The translations under genes were made by a program, and so were the position numbers. A stretch of 9,469 nt of DNA from DASVSE01 sp036399715 (GTDB taxonomy: Bacteria; Bacteroidota; Rhodothermia; Rhodothermales; Rubricoccaceae), in NCBI GenBank assembly GCA_036399715.1, contig DASWMO010000242.1, positions 1 to 9,469 of the forward strand, given 5' to 3'. Positions 1 through 6,251 of this stretch are shown here, piece after piece. Every line of letters begins with the position of its first letter. The first letter of the stretch is position 1. The notes beneath the pieces were generated by a model. It did not search any database. It worked only from the letters and a program-made list of their open reading frames with translations, and had not been told where the DNA came from.

Positions 1-842
1 ACCCCCTCCCCGAGGGCGCGCCGTACAAGAAGAACACGCACGCGAGCGCGTGGCACATGGACCTCGACCGCGACGTGCGGTCGCTGATGTCCGTCGAGAC
101 GAACGCTGAGTGGTACGAGACGACGCACCACGAGCTCGGCCACATCTATTACTACATGGCATACAGCCGCCCCGAGGTGCCCGTCCTGCTCCGCGAGGGC
201 GCCAACCGGGCCTACCACGAGGCCGTCGGGAGCCTCATGGGGCTCGCCTCGATGCAGCCGCGCTTCCTGAGCCACGTCGGGCTGGAGAGCGATAGCGTGG
301 CCGTCGTCGATCCGGTGCAGAACCTGCTCCGCGAGGCGCTGAGCTACGTCACCTTCATCCCGTTCTCGACGGGTGTGATGCCCTCCTTCGAGCACGACCT
401 CTACGCCGAGGACATCGACTCGACCCAGTGGAACGCGCGCTGGTGGCAGTACGCCCGCGAGTTCCAGGGCATCGTCCCGCCGGATCCCGCCCGCGCCGCC
501 GTCGGGGCGCCGTTCAACGACGCCGCGACCAAGACGCACATCAACGACGACCCGGCGCAGTACTACGACTACGCCCTCTCGTACGTGCTTCTGTTCCAGC
601 TCCACGACCACATCGCGCGCAACATCCTCCACGAGGACCCCCGCGACACGGACTACTACGGCCGCCGCGAGGTCGGGGACTTTCTCAAGGGGATCCTGCG
701 CCCGGGCGCGATCGTGGACGGCAACCGGCTCCTCGAAGAGGCGACGGGACGCCCGCTCACGGCGCAGCCCATGCTGGACTACTTCGCGCCGCTAATGGAC
801 TGGCTGCGCGTCCAGAACGCCGGCCGCACGGCGACGATCTGA
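1..842 (+). CDS. M2-family peptidyl-dipeptidase (ACE-like), C-terminal part
   Basis: This is a zinc metallopeptidase of the angiotensin-converting-enzyme family (M2), which removes dipeptides from peptide C-termini, usually in the periplasm or outside the cell. The frame is open from base 3, so the ATG at 57 is internal and the true start lies upstream; 279 residues are visible. Family landmarks appear in order: HASAW (substrate-backbone site), HHELGH at 126-143 with the two zinc histidines and the catalytic Glu, then GANRAYHEAVG carrying the third zinc ligand (Glu). Further on come WWQYAREFQGIVPP, KTHINDDPAQYYDYALSYVLLFQLHDH and the C-terminal MLDYFAPLMDWLRVQN, which matches the ACE end MLSYFKPLLDWLRTEN. 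By hand alignment, the Arg that binds chloride in human ACE is Asp here, while the adjacent active-site Tyr is kept. The gene ends 18 bases before a strong hairpin. The family call is very secure; the physiological substrate is unknown. Confidence 0.95.
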   Translation, partial: PLPEGAPYKKNTHASAWHMDLDRDVRSLMSVETNAEWYETTHHELGHIYYYMAYSRPEVPVLLREGANRAYHEAVGSLMGLASMQPRFLSHVGLESDSVAVVDPVQNLLREALSYVTFIPFSTGVMPSFEHDLYAEDIDSTQWNARWWQYAREFQGIVPPDPARAAVGAPFNDAATKTHINDDPAQYYDYALSYVLLFQLHDHIARNILHEDPRDTDYYGRREVGDFLKGILRPGAIVDGNRLLEEATGRPLTAQPMLDYFAPLMDWLRVQNAGRTATI

Positions 843-860
843 GCAGGCTGTGGGCTAAAA

Positions 861-906
861 CGGCGACGGGCGGGCCGAGCAGTGTCGCTCAGCCCGCCCG
901 TCACCG
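861..906. terminator. Bidirectional intrinsic terminator between convergent genes
   Basis: A 15-bp stem has arms at 861-875 (CGGCGACGGGCGGGC) and 892-906, with one C-A mismatch. The loop holds a further 4-bp GAGC/GCTC stem. The stem is followed on the + strand by TTT, and on the minus strand by TTTT (AAAA at 857-860 on +). It sits between the stop of the M2 peptidase and the stop of the minus-strand lipoprotein, so it can serve both. Confidence 0.8.
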
Positions 907-921
907 TTTGGTGTCTCGGGC

Positions 922-1560
922 TCAGTTCGAGCCGGTGACGAAGACGCCGAAGGCCTGGCCGGCCGCGTTGGCGTCCGAGTTGTCCAGGAACGAGTCGTCG
1001 TAGGCGCTCAGGAACAGGTGCGTCGCACCAGCTGGGACGGTCCAGCAGTCGTCCGTGACCTCGAAGTCCTCATCGATGTTCGTCTCGGCGGCCGTCCCGT
1101 ACGTCGGGCGGGTATACATGTCCCAGTCGCCGTCGATGGCGTCCTTGACGCGGATGCGCTCGGTCGTCGCATTGAGGACGTTGCTGGCGCTGAAGACGCC
1201 CGTCGCGAGGGCCTCGCCGCGCGTCGACGCGAGCAGTCCGGGAGCGTAGTAGAAGTCGCCTACGGTCCGGAAGCAGACGCGCTCGCCGGGCGTGAGGCCG
1301 TAGTCGGCGAGGAGGAACGGCGTCGCGTCGGCGGTGCTCTGGTCCGTCCGGAGGTACGTCGCGGCCGGGTTTACCGGGGCGAACGTGAGGGCGGGCGTGC
1401 TGCCACCGCCGGTCGTGCCGCCGCCACCGGTGCCGCCACCGGTCGTTCCGCCGCCATCTTCATCGGTATCGCTGCCGACGGTCGTGTCGATTCCAGTAGA
1501 GTCGCAGCCAGAAATGGTGAGGGCGACAGCGGCGGCGAAGGCGAAAAGGGAGAGACGCAT
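922..1560 (-). CDS. Surface lipoprotein with Gly/Thr linker and C-terminal beta-rich domain
   Basis: The product is a 212-aa lipoprotein of unknown function. The start is the ATG at 1560 because it begins a classical lipoprotein signal: MRLSLF, a hydrophobic run, then TISGC with the lipidated Cys at residue 19. Longer upstream readings of the frame are Arg-rich and have no signal. After the Cys comes an acidic stretch (SDTDED, 30-35), then an 18-residue Gly/Thr linker (36-53), then a roughly 150-residue domain. The end of that domain (VPAGATHLFLSAYDDSFLDNSDANAAGQAFGVFV) resembles the Ca-binding, sugar-binding end of LecA/PA-IL-type beta-sandwiches. This resemblance is from memory and is tentative. 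One Cys pair (C96, C172) could form a disulfide. The acidic stretch near the Cys recalls lipoprotein export signals of Bacteroidota, suggesting surface display. The gene is transcribed alone, divergent from the Kbp-like gene. Confidence 0.85.
   Translation of the reverse strand: MRLSLFAFAAAVALTISGCDSTGIDTTVGSDTDEDGGGTTGGGTGGGGTTGGGSTPALTFAPVNPAATYLRTDQSTADATPFLLADYGLTPGERVCFRTVGDFYYAPGLLASTRGEALATGVFSASNVLNATTERIRVKDAIDGDWDMYTRPTYGTAAETNIDEDFEVTDDCWTVPAGATHLFLSAYDDSFLDNSDANAAGQAFGVFVTGSN
1402..1455 (-). repeat. Gly/Thr-rich low-complexity linker repeat
   Basis: This is the coding sequence for residues 36-53 of the lipoprotein, an imperfect repeat of GGG-TT/T units built from GGC/GGT/ACC/ACG codons. 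It looks like a flexible spacer between the membrane anchor and the folded domain. Such tracts can change length by slippage. Confidence 0.7.
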
Positions 1561-1820
1561 GGGAGCGGACGGAAAGGGCGGAGGAAGCGGGATGACGAGC
1601 GGCCCTGCAACGCCGCGCCACCGAGGCGTGGTCCGGCAACAGCGTAGAGATTTGTCAGGTGCGCGTGCCGGCACGTCCCTGCTAAATGCCTGGCGCCAGA
1701 GTGAGACGCGCGGGCCCCGCCTCGGAGGGCGCCCGCAGCAGTGGAACCGTGCGGGTCGGGACCGCGTGAGGCCTTCACAGCCGACCTCTCGGCCCCTCTC
1801 TCGCCAACCCACTCTGTCTC
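1561..1820. promoter_or_regulatory. Divergent intergenic region with two palindromes
   Basis: This 260-base region separates the lipoprotein (minus) from the Kbp-like gene (plus) and must hold both promoters. I could not find a convincing -35/-10 pair or a clear Bacteroidota TAnnTTTG element. It does contain a perfect 12-bp palindrome, CGTGCCGGCACG (1664-1675), and, 14 bases further, a perfect 10-bp palindrome, CTGGCGCCAG (1690-1699). The AT-richer GCTAAATG lies between them. They could be operator sites, but GC-rich DNA produces such palindromes by chance. Confidence 0.4.
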
Positions 1821-2297
1821 ATGGGACTCCTCGATTTCCTCAAAGACGCCGGCCAGGACCTCTTCAAAGGCAAGGAAGGCCGCCAGGCCGACGCTGTCAA
1901 GGACGCCGTCACGGCCGCGCTCGGCCAGCACGTCACCGGCCTCGCCGTGACGTTCGACGACGGCAAGGTGACCCTCACCGGCCGCGCGGACTCGATGGCT
2001 GCCAAGGAGAAGGCTGCCCTCGTCGCAGGCAACATCCGCGGCGTGGCGAGCGTGAACGACGACGCCCTCACGGCCCCCGCCGCCCCGGCCCCGGCCGCCA
2101 CCGCCGCTGGAGCCGCTGCCCCGGCCAAGGCCGCGACGCGCTACTACACGATCAAGAGCGGCGATTCTCTCTCCAAAATCGCGAAGGAGATGTACGGCGA
2201 CGCCAACGCGTACGACAAGATCTTCGAGGCCAACCGCGAGGTCATCGGCGACCCGGACAAGATCTACCCCGGCCAGCAGATCCGCATCCCGGCCTGA
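1821..2297 (+). CDS. kbp: BON-LysM protein, Kbp/YgaU-like potassium-binding protein
   Basis: The 158-aa product has the layout and length of E. coli Kbp (YgaU, 149 aa), a soluble protein that binds K+ and is linked to growth under high external potassium. The N-terminus MGLLDFLKDAGQDLFKG matches Kbp's MGLFNFVKDAGEKLW. A BON domain follows (about 25-82, with VTFDDGKVTLTGRADSMAAKEKAALVAGNIRGVASVND), then an Ala/Pro linker (83-106) and a LysM domain (108-157, YYTIKSGDSLSKIAKEMYGDANAYDKIFEANREVI...PDKIYPGQQIRIPA). There is no signal peptide, which suggests a cytoplasmic location as for Kbp. The Ala/Pro linker is longer than in E. coli. The start is fixed by the match of the first residues; no Shine-Dalgarno is visible. 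The gene stands alone and a hairpin follows it. The assignment to this domain architecture is secure; K+ binding is carried over from the E. coli homologue. Confidence 0.92.
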   Translation: MGLLDFLKDAGQDLFKGKEGRQADAVKDAVTAALGQHVTGLAVTFDDGKVTLTGRADSMAAKEKAALVAGNIRGVASVNDDALTAPAAPAPAATAAGAAAPAKAATRYYTIKSGDSLSKIAKEMYGDANAYDKIFEANREVIGDPDKIYPGQQIRIPA

Positions 2298-2316
2298 TCC
2301 GTCTCAGGAGTGATCC

Positions 2317-2353
2317 GCGCCTCGACCTGCCTCGCGCCGGTCGGGGCGTTTCC
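2317..2353 (+). terminator. Probable intrinsic terminator after the Kbp-like gene
   Basis: A GC-rich stem of about 11 bp (two G-U pairs) has arms at 2317-2327 (GCGCCTCGACC) and 2339-2349, with an 11-base loop. A short T run (TTT, then CCGTT) follows. It lies 20 bases after the stop of the Kbp-like gene and also faces the convergent minus-strand membrane gene, but no T tract follows on the minus strand. Confidence 0.5.
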
Positions 2354-2361
2354 GTTCGAGG

Positions 2362-2811
2362 CTACAGGCTCGGCATTGCGCGGGCGGCGAGCCACAGCAC
2401 GAGCCCGGCGCGGGCGCTCCACAGACCCGTCCGGATCCAGTTCGTCGCGACGAGACGCGCGTGTGCCTCGGCGTCAAAGACGGGGCCCGAGAGTGCGTTG
2501 TGGAGCGGCACCTGCACGAACGCCGTCGATGCCCAGAGCAGCGCCACGAGGACGGCTCCGGCGACGACGGCCCACTGGGGAAACGCTGCCGGGCGATCCA
2601 AGACGAGCCAGACGGCCGTCGCCATCTCCAGCACCATCGCCGGGCCGACGACGAGCGTGATCCGCGATTGGTGCGCGACTTCGTACGCCGACCACCCGGC
2701 CCGCCCGACGAGGCCGAACAGCGGGTAGTGGACCACCTGGACGACCCAGATCGCGCCGAACATCGTCAGCGTCGCGAGGACGTGGAGGAGGAAGACGAGG
2801 CGCAGCGGCAC
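2362..2811 (-). CDS. Small four-helix membrane protein of unknown function
   Basis: The 149-aa product has four predicted membrane segments (about 5-27, 50-71, 79-100 and 128-145). I chose the GTG at 2811 because it falls one base after the stop of the upstream FAD oxidoreductase (TGA-C-GTG) and puts the first hydrophobic segment at the N-terminus. An ATG at 2883 would add 24 Pro-rich residues overlapping that gene. Polar residues in or near the helices stand out: WVVQVVHYPLF (Q25, H28), YEVAHQSRIT (H47, R50), LEMATA (E62), FVQVPLHNALSG (H104) and NWIRTGLW. They recur in an uncharacterised family of similar length that I recognise but cannot name; VPLHNAL distantly recalls DUF1772/anthrone-oxygenase-like proteins. 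It is the last gene of the four-gene operon. The buried His/Gln/Glu set hints at a cofactor or quinone site, which is inference only. Confidence 0.8.
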   Translation of the reverse strand: MPLRLVFLLHVLATLTMFGAIWVVQVVHYPLFGLVGRAGWSAYEVAHQSRITLVVGPAMVLEMATAVWLVLDRPAAFPQWAVVAGAVLVALLWASTAFVQVPLHNALSGPVFDAEAHARLVATNWIRTGLWSARAGLVLWLAARAMPSL

Positions 2812-2812
2812 G

Positions 2813-4081
2813 TCAGCGGGGAAGAGGCGAGTCGGCCCGGAGTTGCTCGGTGACGGCCTCGGCGGCGTGGCGCCCGGCGACAAGCGCGCCGTCGATGGAG
2901 CCGTTGCGCAGCCAGTCGCCCGTCAGGAACAGGCCATCGCGGACGTGGAGCGGGCGCTCGGGCGGGTCGAGGCTCGGCAGGTCTGGGAGGGCGTGCGGGA
3001 TGCGGTGGACCGCCAGGGTGCGCCACACGTCGACATCCGGCCCAAACCACGCGCGCATCTGGACGCGTGCGGCGGCATCGAGCGCGACGTCGTCCTCGGC
3101 CGGTGTGCCGAGGACCGAGGCCGTCACGAGCGCCTGGCCTCGTGGCGCCAGTTCCGCCGCGACGTTGCTCATCGTCTGCGCGTTGTTGACCGGCCCGGCG
3201 GCGTCGCCGTCGAGCATCAGCACGGCGCCGGCCTTCGGCGCCCGGGGCGCGGCGTAGGCGATCTGGACGGTCCCTTTCCACGCCGGCACGGGTGTGCCGG
3301 GGACGAGGCCCGGCACGGCCGCGGCGTCGGTCGCGACGACGACCACGCGGCACGCGACCGTCTCGCCCGAGGCGAGGCGCAAGCCGGACCCGTCGGCCTC
3401 GACGTACGCGACGGGAGCATTCAGCTGGATCGATCCCGCGGGCAGGCGGTCGGCGAGCTGGTCGGGGATCGCCCCGATGCCCTGCGCCGGCACGGCCGCG
3501 TCGCCCTCGGAGAACATGCGGAAGTAGAACTCGAACGCCCGGCTCGACGCGCCGAGGTCGCCGTCCAGCAGGACGCCGCCGAGAAACGGGCGGAAAAACC
3601 GGTCCGTCATGCGCGCCGAGAAGCCGTAGCGCTCGCGGAGCGCGGCCAGCGTCGTGGTCTCGGGCCGCGCCCAGAGGCTCTGGGTCGTCCCCCGGCGGAC
3701 CGCCTCGCGCAGGCCGAGCACGCGCACCTTGTCGCCGAGCGTCCCGACGCGCGAGACGAGCGTCGGCAGCAGCGACTTCACGTCGCGAAACGGGTCCCCG
3801 ACGCGCTCCCAGCGACCGTTCAGGCGAACGAGCGCGCCGGGCTCGAACGCGCGCAGGTCGAGCGCGTCGTAGTCCAGCACGGCCCGCGCCTCGGGGTAGG
3901 CCATCAGGAAGACCTGGAAGCCGCGGTCGATCCGGAAGCCGTCCACGACATCCGTCCGCACGCGCCCGCCGACGCCGTCGGACGCCTCGAAGACCGTACA
4001 CGAGATGCCGCTCTGGGCGAGCTGGCGGGCACAGGCCAGCCCGGCCAGACCTGCCCCAACGATGGCGACGTCCGGGCTCAC
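2813..4081 (-). CDS. FAD-dependent amine oxidase/phytoene desaturase-like oxidoreductase
   Basis: This 422-aa flavoprotein belongs to the amine-oxidase/phytoene-desaturase superfamily. The N-terminus VAIVGAGLAGLACARQL...CTVFEASDGVGGRVRT (5-43) is the dinucleotide-binding fold: GxGxxG at 9-14, the ribose-binding Glu at about 32, and the GGRVRT motif. The C-terminus LTGDWLRNGSIDGALVAGRHAAE (386-408) is the second FAD-contacting motif. RGFQVFLMAYPEA and ALDLRAFEPGALVRLNGRW place it in the subgroup of single-gene phytoene-desaturase-like proteins often annotated as NAD(P)/FAD-dependent oxidoreductase. The substrate is unknown; carotenoid, porphyrin or lipid desaturation are possible. The start is GTG at 4081, which overlaps the upstream stop as GTGA. 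The reading frame stays open far upstream, but only inside the neighbouring genes in the wrong frame. It is the third gene of the operon. Confidence 0.9.
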   Translation of the reverse strand: MSPDVAIVGAGLAGLACARQLAQSGISCTVFEASDGVGGRVRTDVVDGFRIDRGFQVFLMAYPEARAVLDYDALDLRAFEPGALVRLNGRWERVGDPFRDVKSLLPTLVSRVGTLGDKVRVLGLREAVRRGTTQSLWARPETTTLAALRERYGFSARMTDRFFRPFLGGVLLDGDLGASSRAFEFYFRMFSEGDAAVPAQGIGAIPDQLADRLPAGSIQLNAPVAYVEADGSGLRLASGETVACRVVVVATDAAAVPGLVPGTPVPAWKGTVQIAYAAPRAPKAGAVLMLDGDAAGPVNNAQTMSNVAAELAPRGQALVTASVLGTPAEDDVALDAAARVQMRAWFGPDVDVWRTLAVHRIPHALPDLPSLDPPERPLHVRDGLFLTGDWLRNGSIDGALVAGRHAAEAVTEQLRADSPLPR

Positions 4082-4743
4082 GGCGTCGACGCGCCGGCTG
4101 CCGTGCCCTCGAAGTAGACCGGCGTGGCCTCGCCCGGCGGATGGACGCGGACCGTCAGGTCGCCGAGGCTCGTCGTGAACACGTCGCGCGGGACGAACGC
4201 TCCCGCGGCGATGGCCCGCTGCGCCGCGGCCGTGTCGACAAACAGGCTGCCGTAACCGCGCTCGACGCGGACGTCGCCCGCGCGGTCGTAGAGGAGGCGC
4301 CCGCCGCCGGCCTCGGCGTCCGCGAAGCGGCGCATCTCGTGGCGGACCTGCGTGCGACCGTCGGCGGTGCGGCGGACGGTCGCCGTCACGACGAGGTCCT
4401 CGCGGACATAGGGCGCGACGGGGAGCGGGACGTAACGGAGCGCGAGGCTGTCGCCCGTGGCGGTCACGTCGAGGGCCGAGAGAGGAAACGCGGTCGCGCC
4501 CGTCGCGGCGGCCTCGGGCGAGCCGAGCAGGTCGAAGGGCGTCGCCGGGTAGGCGCCGCTCCGCTCGCGGACGAGCGCGGCGGCGGTCGCGAGGCGTGCG
4601 AGGCCGGAGAGGTCGTCCGTGAAGACGGCAGCGGTCCGGGCGAGCGCGGGCTCGGTGGGCGTCGCGGCCGTCTGCGCCGAGGCGGCGAGCGGCGCGACCG
4701 CAAGCGGTGCGGCGAGGAACGCGAGGAGGAGAATCCGGGTCAT
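4078..4743 (-). CDS. Secreted protein of unknown function
   Basis: I do not recognise a family for this 221-aa protein. It begins with a clear signal peptide (MTRILLLAFLAAPLAVAPLAASAQ, likely cut after ASA at 23). A helical stretch follows (about 35-62, ARTAAVFTDDLSGLARLATAAALVRERSG), then AYPATPFDLLGSPEAA, whose Tyr-Pro and Leu spacing recalls the segment after the helix in type II pseudopilins, though no prepilin cleavage site is present. The rest looks beta-rich, with alternating strands such as DSLALRYVPLP and EDLVVTATVRR. The ATG at 4743 overlaps the stop of the epimerase gene (ATGA), and its own TGA overlaps the GTG of the oxidoreductase gene. It is therefore sandwiched between two cofactor enzymes in a coupled operon yet acts outside the cytoplasm. 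Confidence 0.85.
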   Translation of the reverse strand: MTRILLLAFLAAPLAVAPLAASAQTAATPTEPALARTAAVFTDDLSGLARLATAAALVRERSGAYPATPFDLLGSPEAAATGATAFPLSALDVTATGDSLALRYVPLPVAPYVREDLVVTATVRRTADGRTQVRHEMRRFADAEAGGGRLLYDRAGDVRVERGYGSLFVDTAAAQRAIAAGAFVPRDVFTTSLGDLTVRVHPPGEATPVYFEGTAAGASTP

Positions 4744-6185
4744 GGCTGCTGCGCGAGCGTGCGTCCGTAGAGGTGGCGGAGAGTGCCGTGGAGGTCCGGG
4801 TACGCGAAGGCGAAGCCGGCGTCTTCGAGGCGGATGGGGAGCATACGAACGCTCGCGAGGGCCACTTCCTGTGCGGCCTCACCGCCGAGCAGGCGCACGA
4901 GGCCCCGCGGGACCGAGGCGAAGGCGGGCCGCCCGAGTACACTCGCGAGCGCCTTGACGAACGCTTTGGACTCGGCCGGCGCGGGCGCCGAGAGGTTGTA
5001 CGGCCCGCGCGCGTCGGCGAGCCCGAGCAGGTGGTGGACGGCGTAGACCCAGTCGTCGGCCGCGATCCACGGCCAGACGTCCTGCCCGCGCCCGACCCAG
5101 CCGCCGAGGCCCAGCCCCGCCGCCCGGCCGAGCCCGCTGAGCATCCCGCCCGCGGGCGACAGGACGAGGCCGGTCCGGAGGTGGAGCGTCCGTACGCCGG
5201 CCGCCTCGGCGGGCGCCGTCGCGGCCTCCCACGCGCGACAGACGTCCGAGAGGAAGCCCAGGCCGGGGCCGTCGGCCTCGGTCACCTCGGCGCTCCCGCG
5301 CGAGCCGTAGTAGCCCGACGCCGAGGCGGAGAGCAGGACCGGGCGCGGCTCCAGCTGCGCGACCGACCGCGCGATGAGGTCCGTCCCGCGCGTGCGGCTC
5401 TCCCAGATGCGGCGCTTCTTCTCGGCCGTGTACGCGAGGCCGTAGACGGGCTCGCCGGCGAGGTGCACGACGGCGTCGGGCGCCGCGGCGCGGAGGGCCC
5501 CCATGTCGATCTCGTCGGCGTCCGGGTTCCAGTAGACCGTCTGCTCGGCCGCCCCGCGGCGGAGCGCGCCCGCATCGCCCCGCGAGCGGACGAGCCGCAC
5601 GACGCGGTGGCCGCCTGTCGTCAGGAATGCCGCGAGCGCACGCCCGAGCAGGCCCGACGCGCCCGAGATGGCAACCGTCAGGCGGCGGTCGCCGTGGGCC
5701 GCCTGCCACGCGGCGTGCCGCGCGAGGTCAGCCGCGGTTACGCGGTGGCGGTAGCCGAACATCCGGTCGAACTCGGTCCGCGCTGTGGGCCCGCCCACCA
5801 TCTCGCCGAGCCCGCCGCCCGGCAACTCGGCCTCGACGTGGTCTTCGAGCACGGACGCCGAGGCGCCGTCGGCGATCATGCGGTGCGTGTGCGTCCACGC
5901 CCGGAACGGGCCCTCGACCTGGATGTCGCGGAACTCGCACACCCCGCCCTCGCCCTCGCGCGTGCACGCGTCCGAGTAGGCCCGGTGCTCGGCCACCCAC
6001 CGCACGCCCGGCCCCGGCCCGACGCGGAACACGGCGCGGTCGCCCGTCCGGATGCCTTCCATGTGCTCGATCCGCACCGTCTGCCACGGCGGCGTGAGGC
6101 GCTCGAACGCGCCCGGGCGCTCGTGCCACGCGAACAACTCGGACGCCGGGACGGGGACGGACAGGCGGGAGGTATACGAGATCAC
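4740..6185 (-). CDS. TIGR01777-family SDR epimerase with N-terminal SRPBCC domain
   Basis: This 481-aa two-domain protein has an SRPBCC (START-like) domain at residues 1-148, with family signatures FERLTPPWQ, CEFRDIQVEGPFRAWTHTHRM and FDRMFGYRHR. The SDR domain starts at about 168: LTVAISGASGLLG (NAD(P)-binding GxxGxxG, 175-181), DAVVHLAGEP, KRRIWESRTRGTDLI, SASASGYYG (catalytic Tyr region, 292-294), FLSDVCRAWE and RTGLVLSPAGGML. A DUF1731-type C-terminus follows (about 425-474, VRMLPIRLEDAGFAFAYPDL). Short homologues such as E. coli YfcH have only the SDR part. The reaction is not established for this family. The start is GTG at 6185, just before MISYTSRLSVPVPASELFAW, where SRPBCC domains normally begin. 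It is the first gene of a four-gene coupled operon, 66 bases behind the propeller gene, so read-through is possible. Relatives often sit beside photolyase and carotenoid-type genes in light-induced clusters. Confidence 0.93.
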   Translation of the reverse strand: MISYTSRLSVPVPASELFAWHERPGAFERLTPPWQTVRIEHMEGIRTGDRAVFRVGPGPGVRWVAEHRAYSDACTREGEGGVCEFRDIQVEGPFRAWTHTHRMIADGASASVLEDHVEAELPGGGLGEMVGGPTARTEFDRMFGYRHRVTAADLARHAAWQAAHGDRRLTVAISGASGLLGRALAAFLTTGGHRVVRLVRSRGDAGALRRGAAEQTVYWNPDADEIDMGALRAAAPDAVVHLAGEPVYGLAYTAEKKRRIWESRTRGTDLIARSVAQLEPRPVLLSASASGYYGSRGSAEVTEADGPGLGFLSDVCRAWEAATAPAEAAGVRTLHLRTGLVLSPAGGMLSGLGRAAGLGLGGWVGRGQDVWPWIAADDWVYAVHHLLGLADARGPYNLSAPAPAESKAFVKALASVLGRPAFASVPRGLVRLLGGEAAQEVALASVRMLPIRLEDAGFAFAYPDLHGTLRHLYGRTLAQQP

Positions 6186-6251
6186 GGGCGGCGGGGCGGG
6201 GGAGAGGGCCGTACCCCCACCGGCACGCCGCGGATTCCGCCCGCCCAGCCG
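6186..6251 (-). promoter_or_regulatory. Short leader with GC-rich hairpin before the epimerase operon
   Basis: This is a 66-base gap between the propeller stop and the epimerase GTG. An 8-bp hairpin (arms 6195-6202 and 6214-6221, one G-U pair, 11-base loop) lies about 10 bases upstream of the start. There is no T tract, so it is a weak terminator or attenuator candidate at best. I see no clear promoter. Confidence 0.3.

Noticed and set aside
57..842. ATG at 57 as the real start of the M2 peptidase
   Set aside because: The frame is open to the window edge and the upstream residues (KKNTHASAW) match the conserved ACE text before the zinc motif, so the gene is cut by the window.
1334..2728. A 464-residue + strand open frame over the lipoprotein, Kbp-like and membrane genes
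   Set aside because: It overlaps three better-supported genes in other frames and has only Arg/Pro-rich noise.
2813..4942. A 709-residue version of the FAD oxidoreductase
   Set aside because: The extra N-terminal 287 residues are the wrong-frame reading of the secreted protein and the end of the epimerase. The flavin-binding motif begins just after the GTG at 4081.
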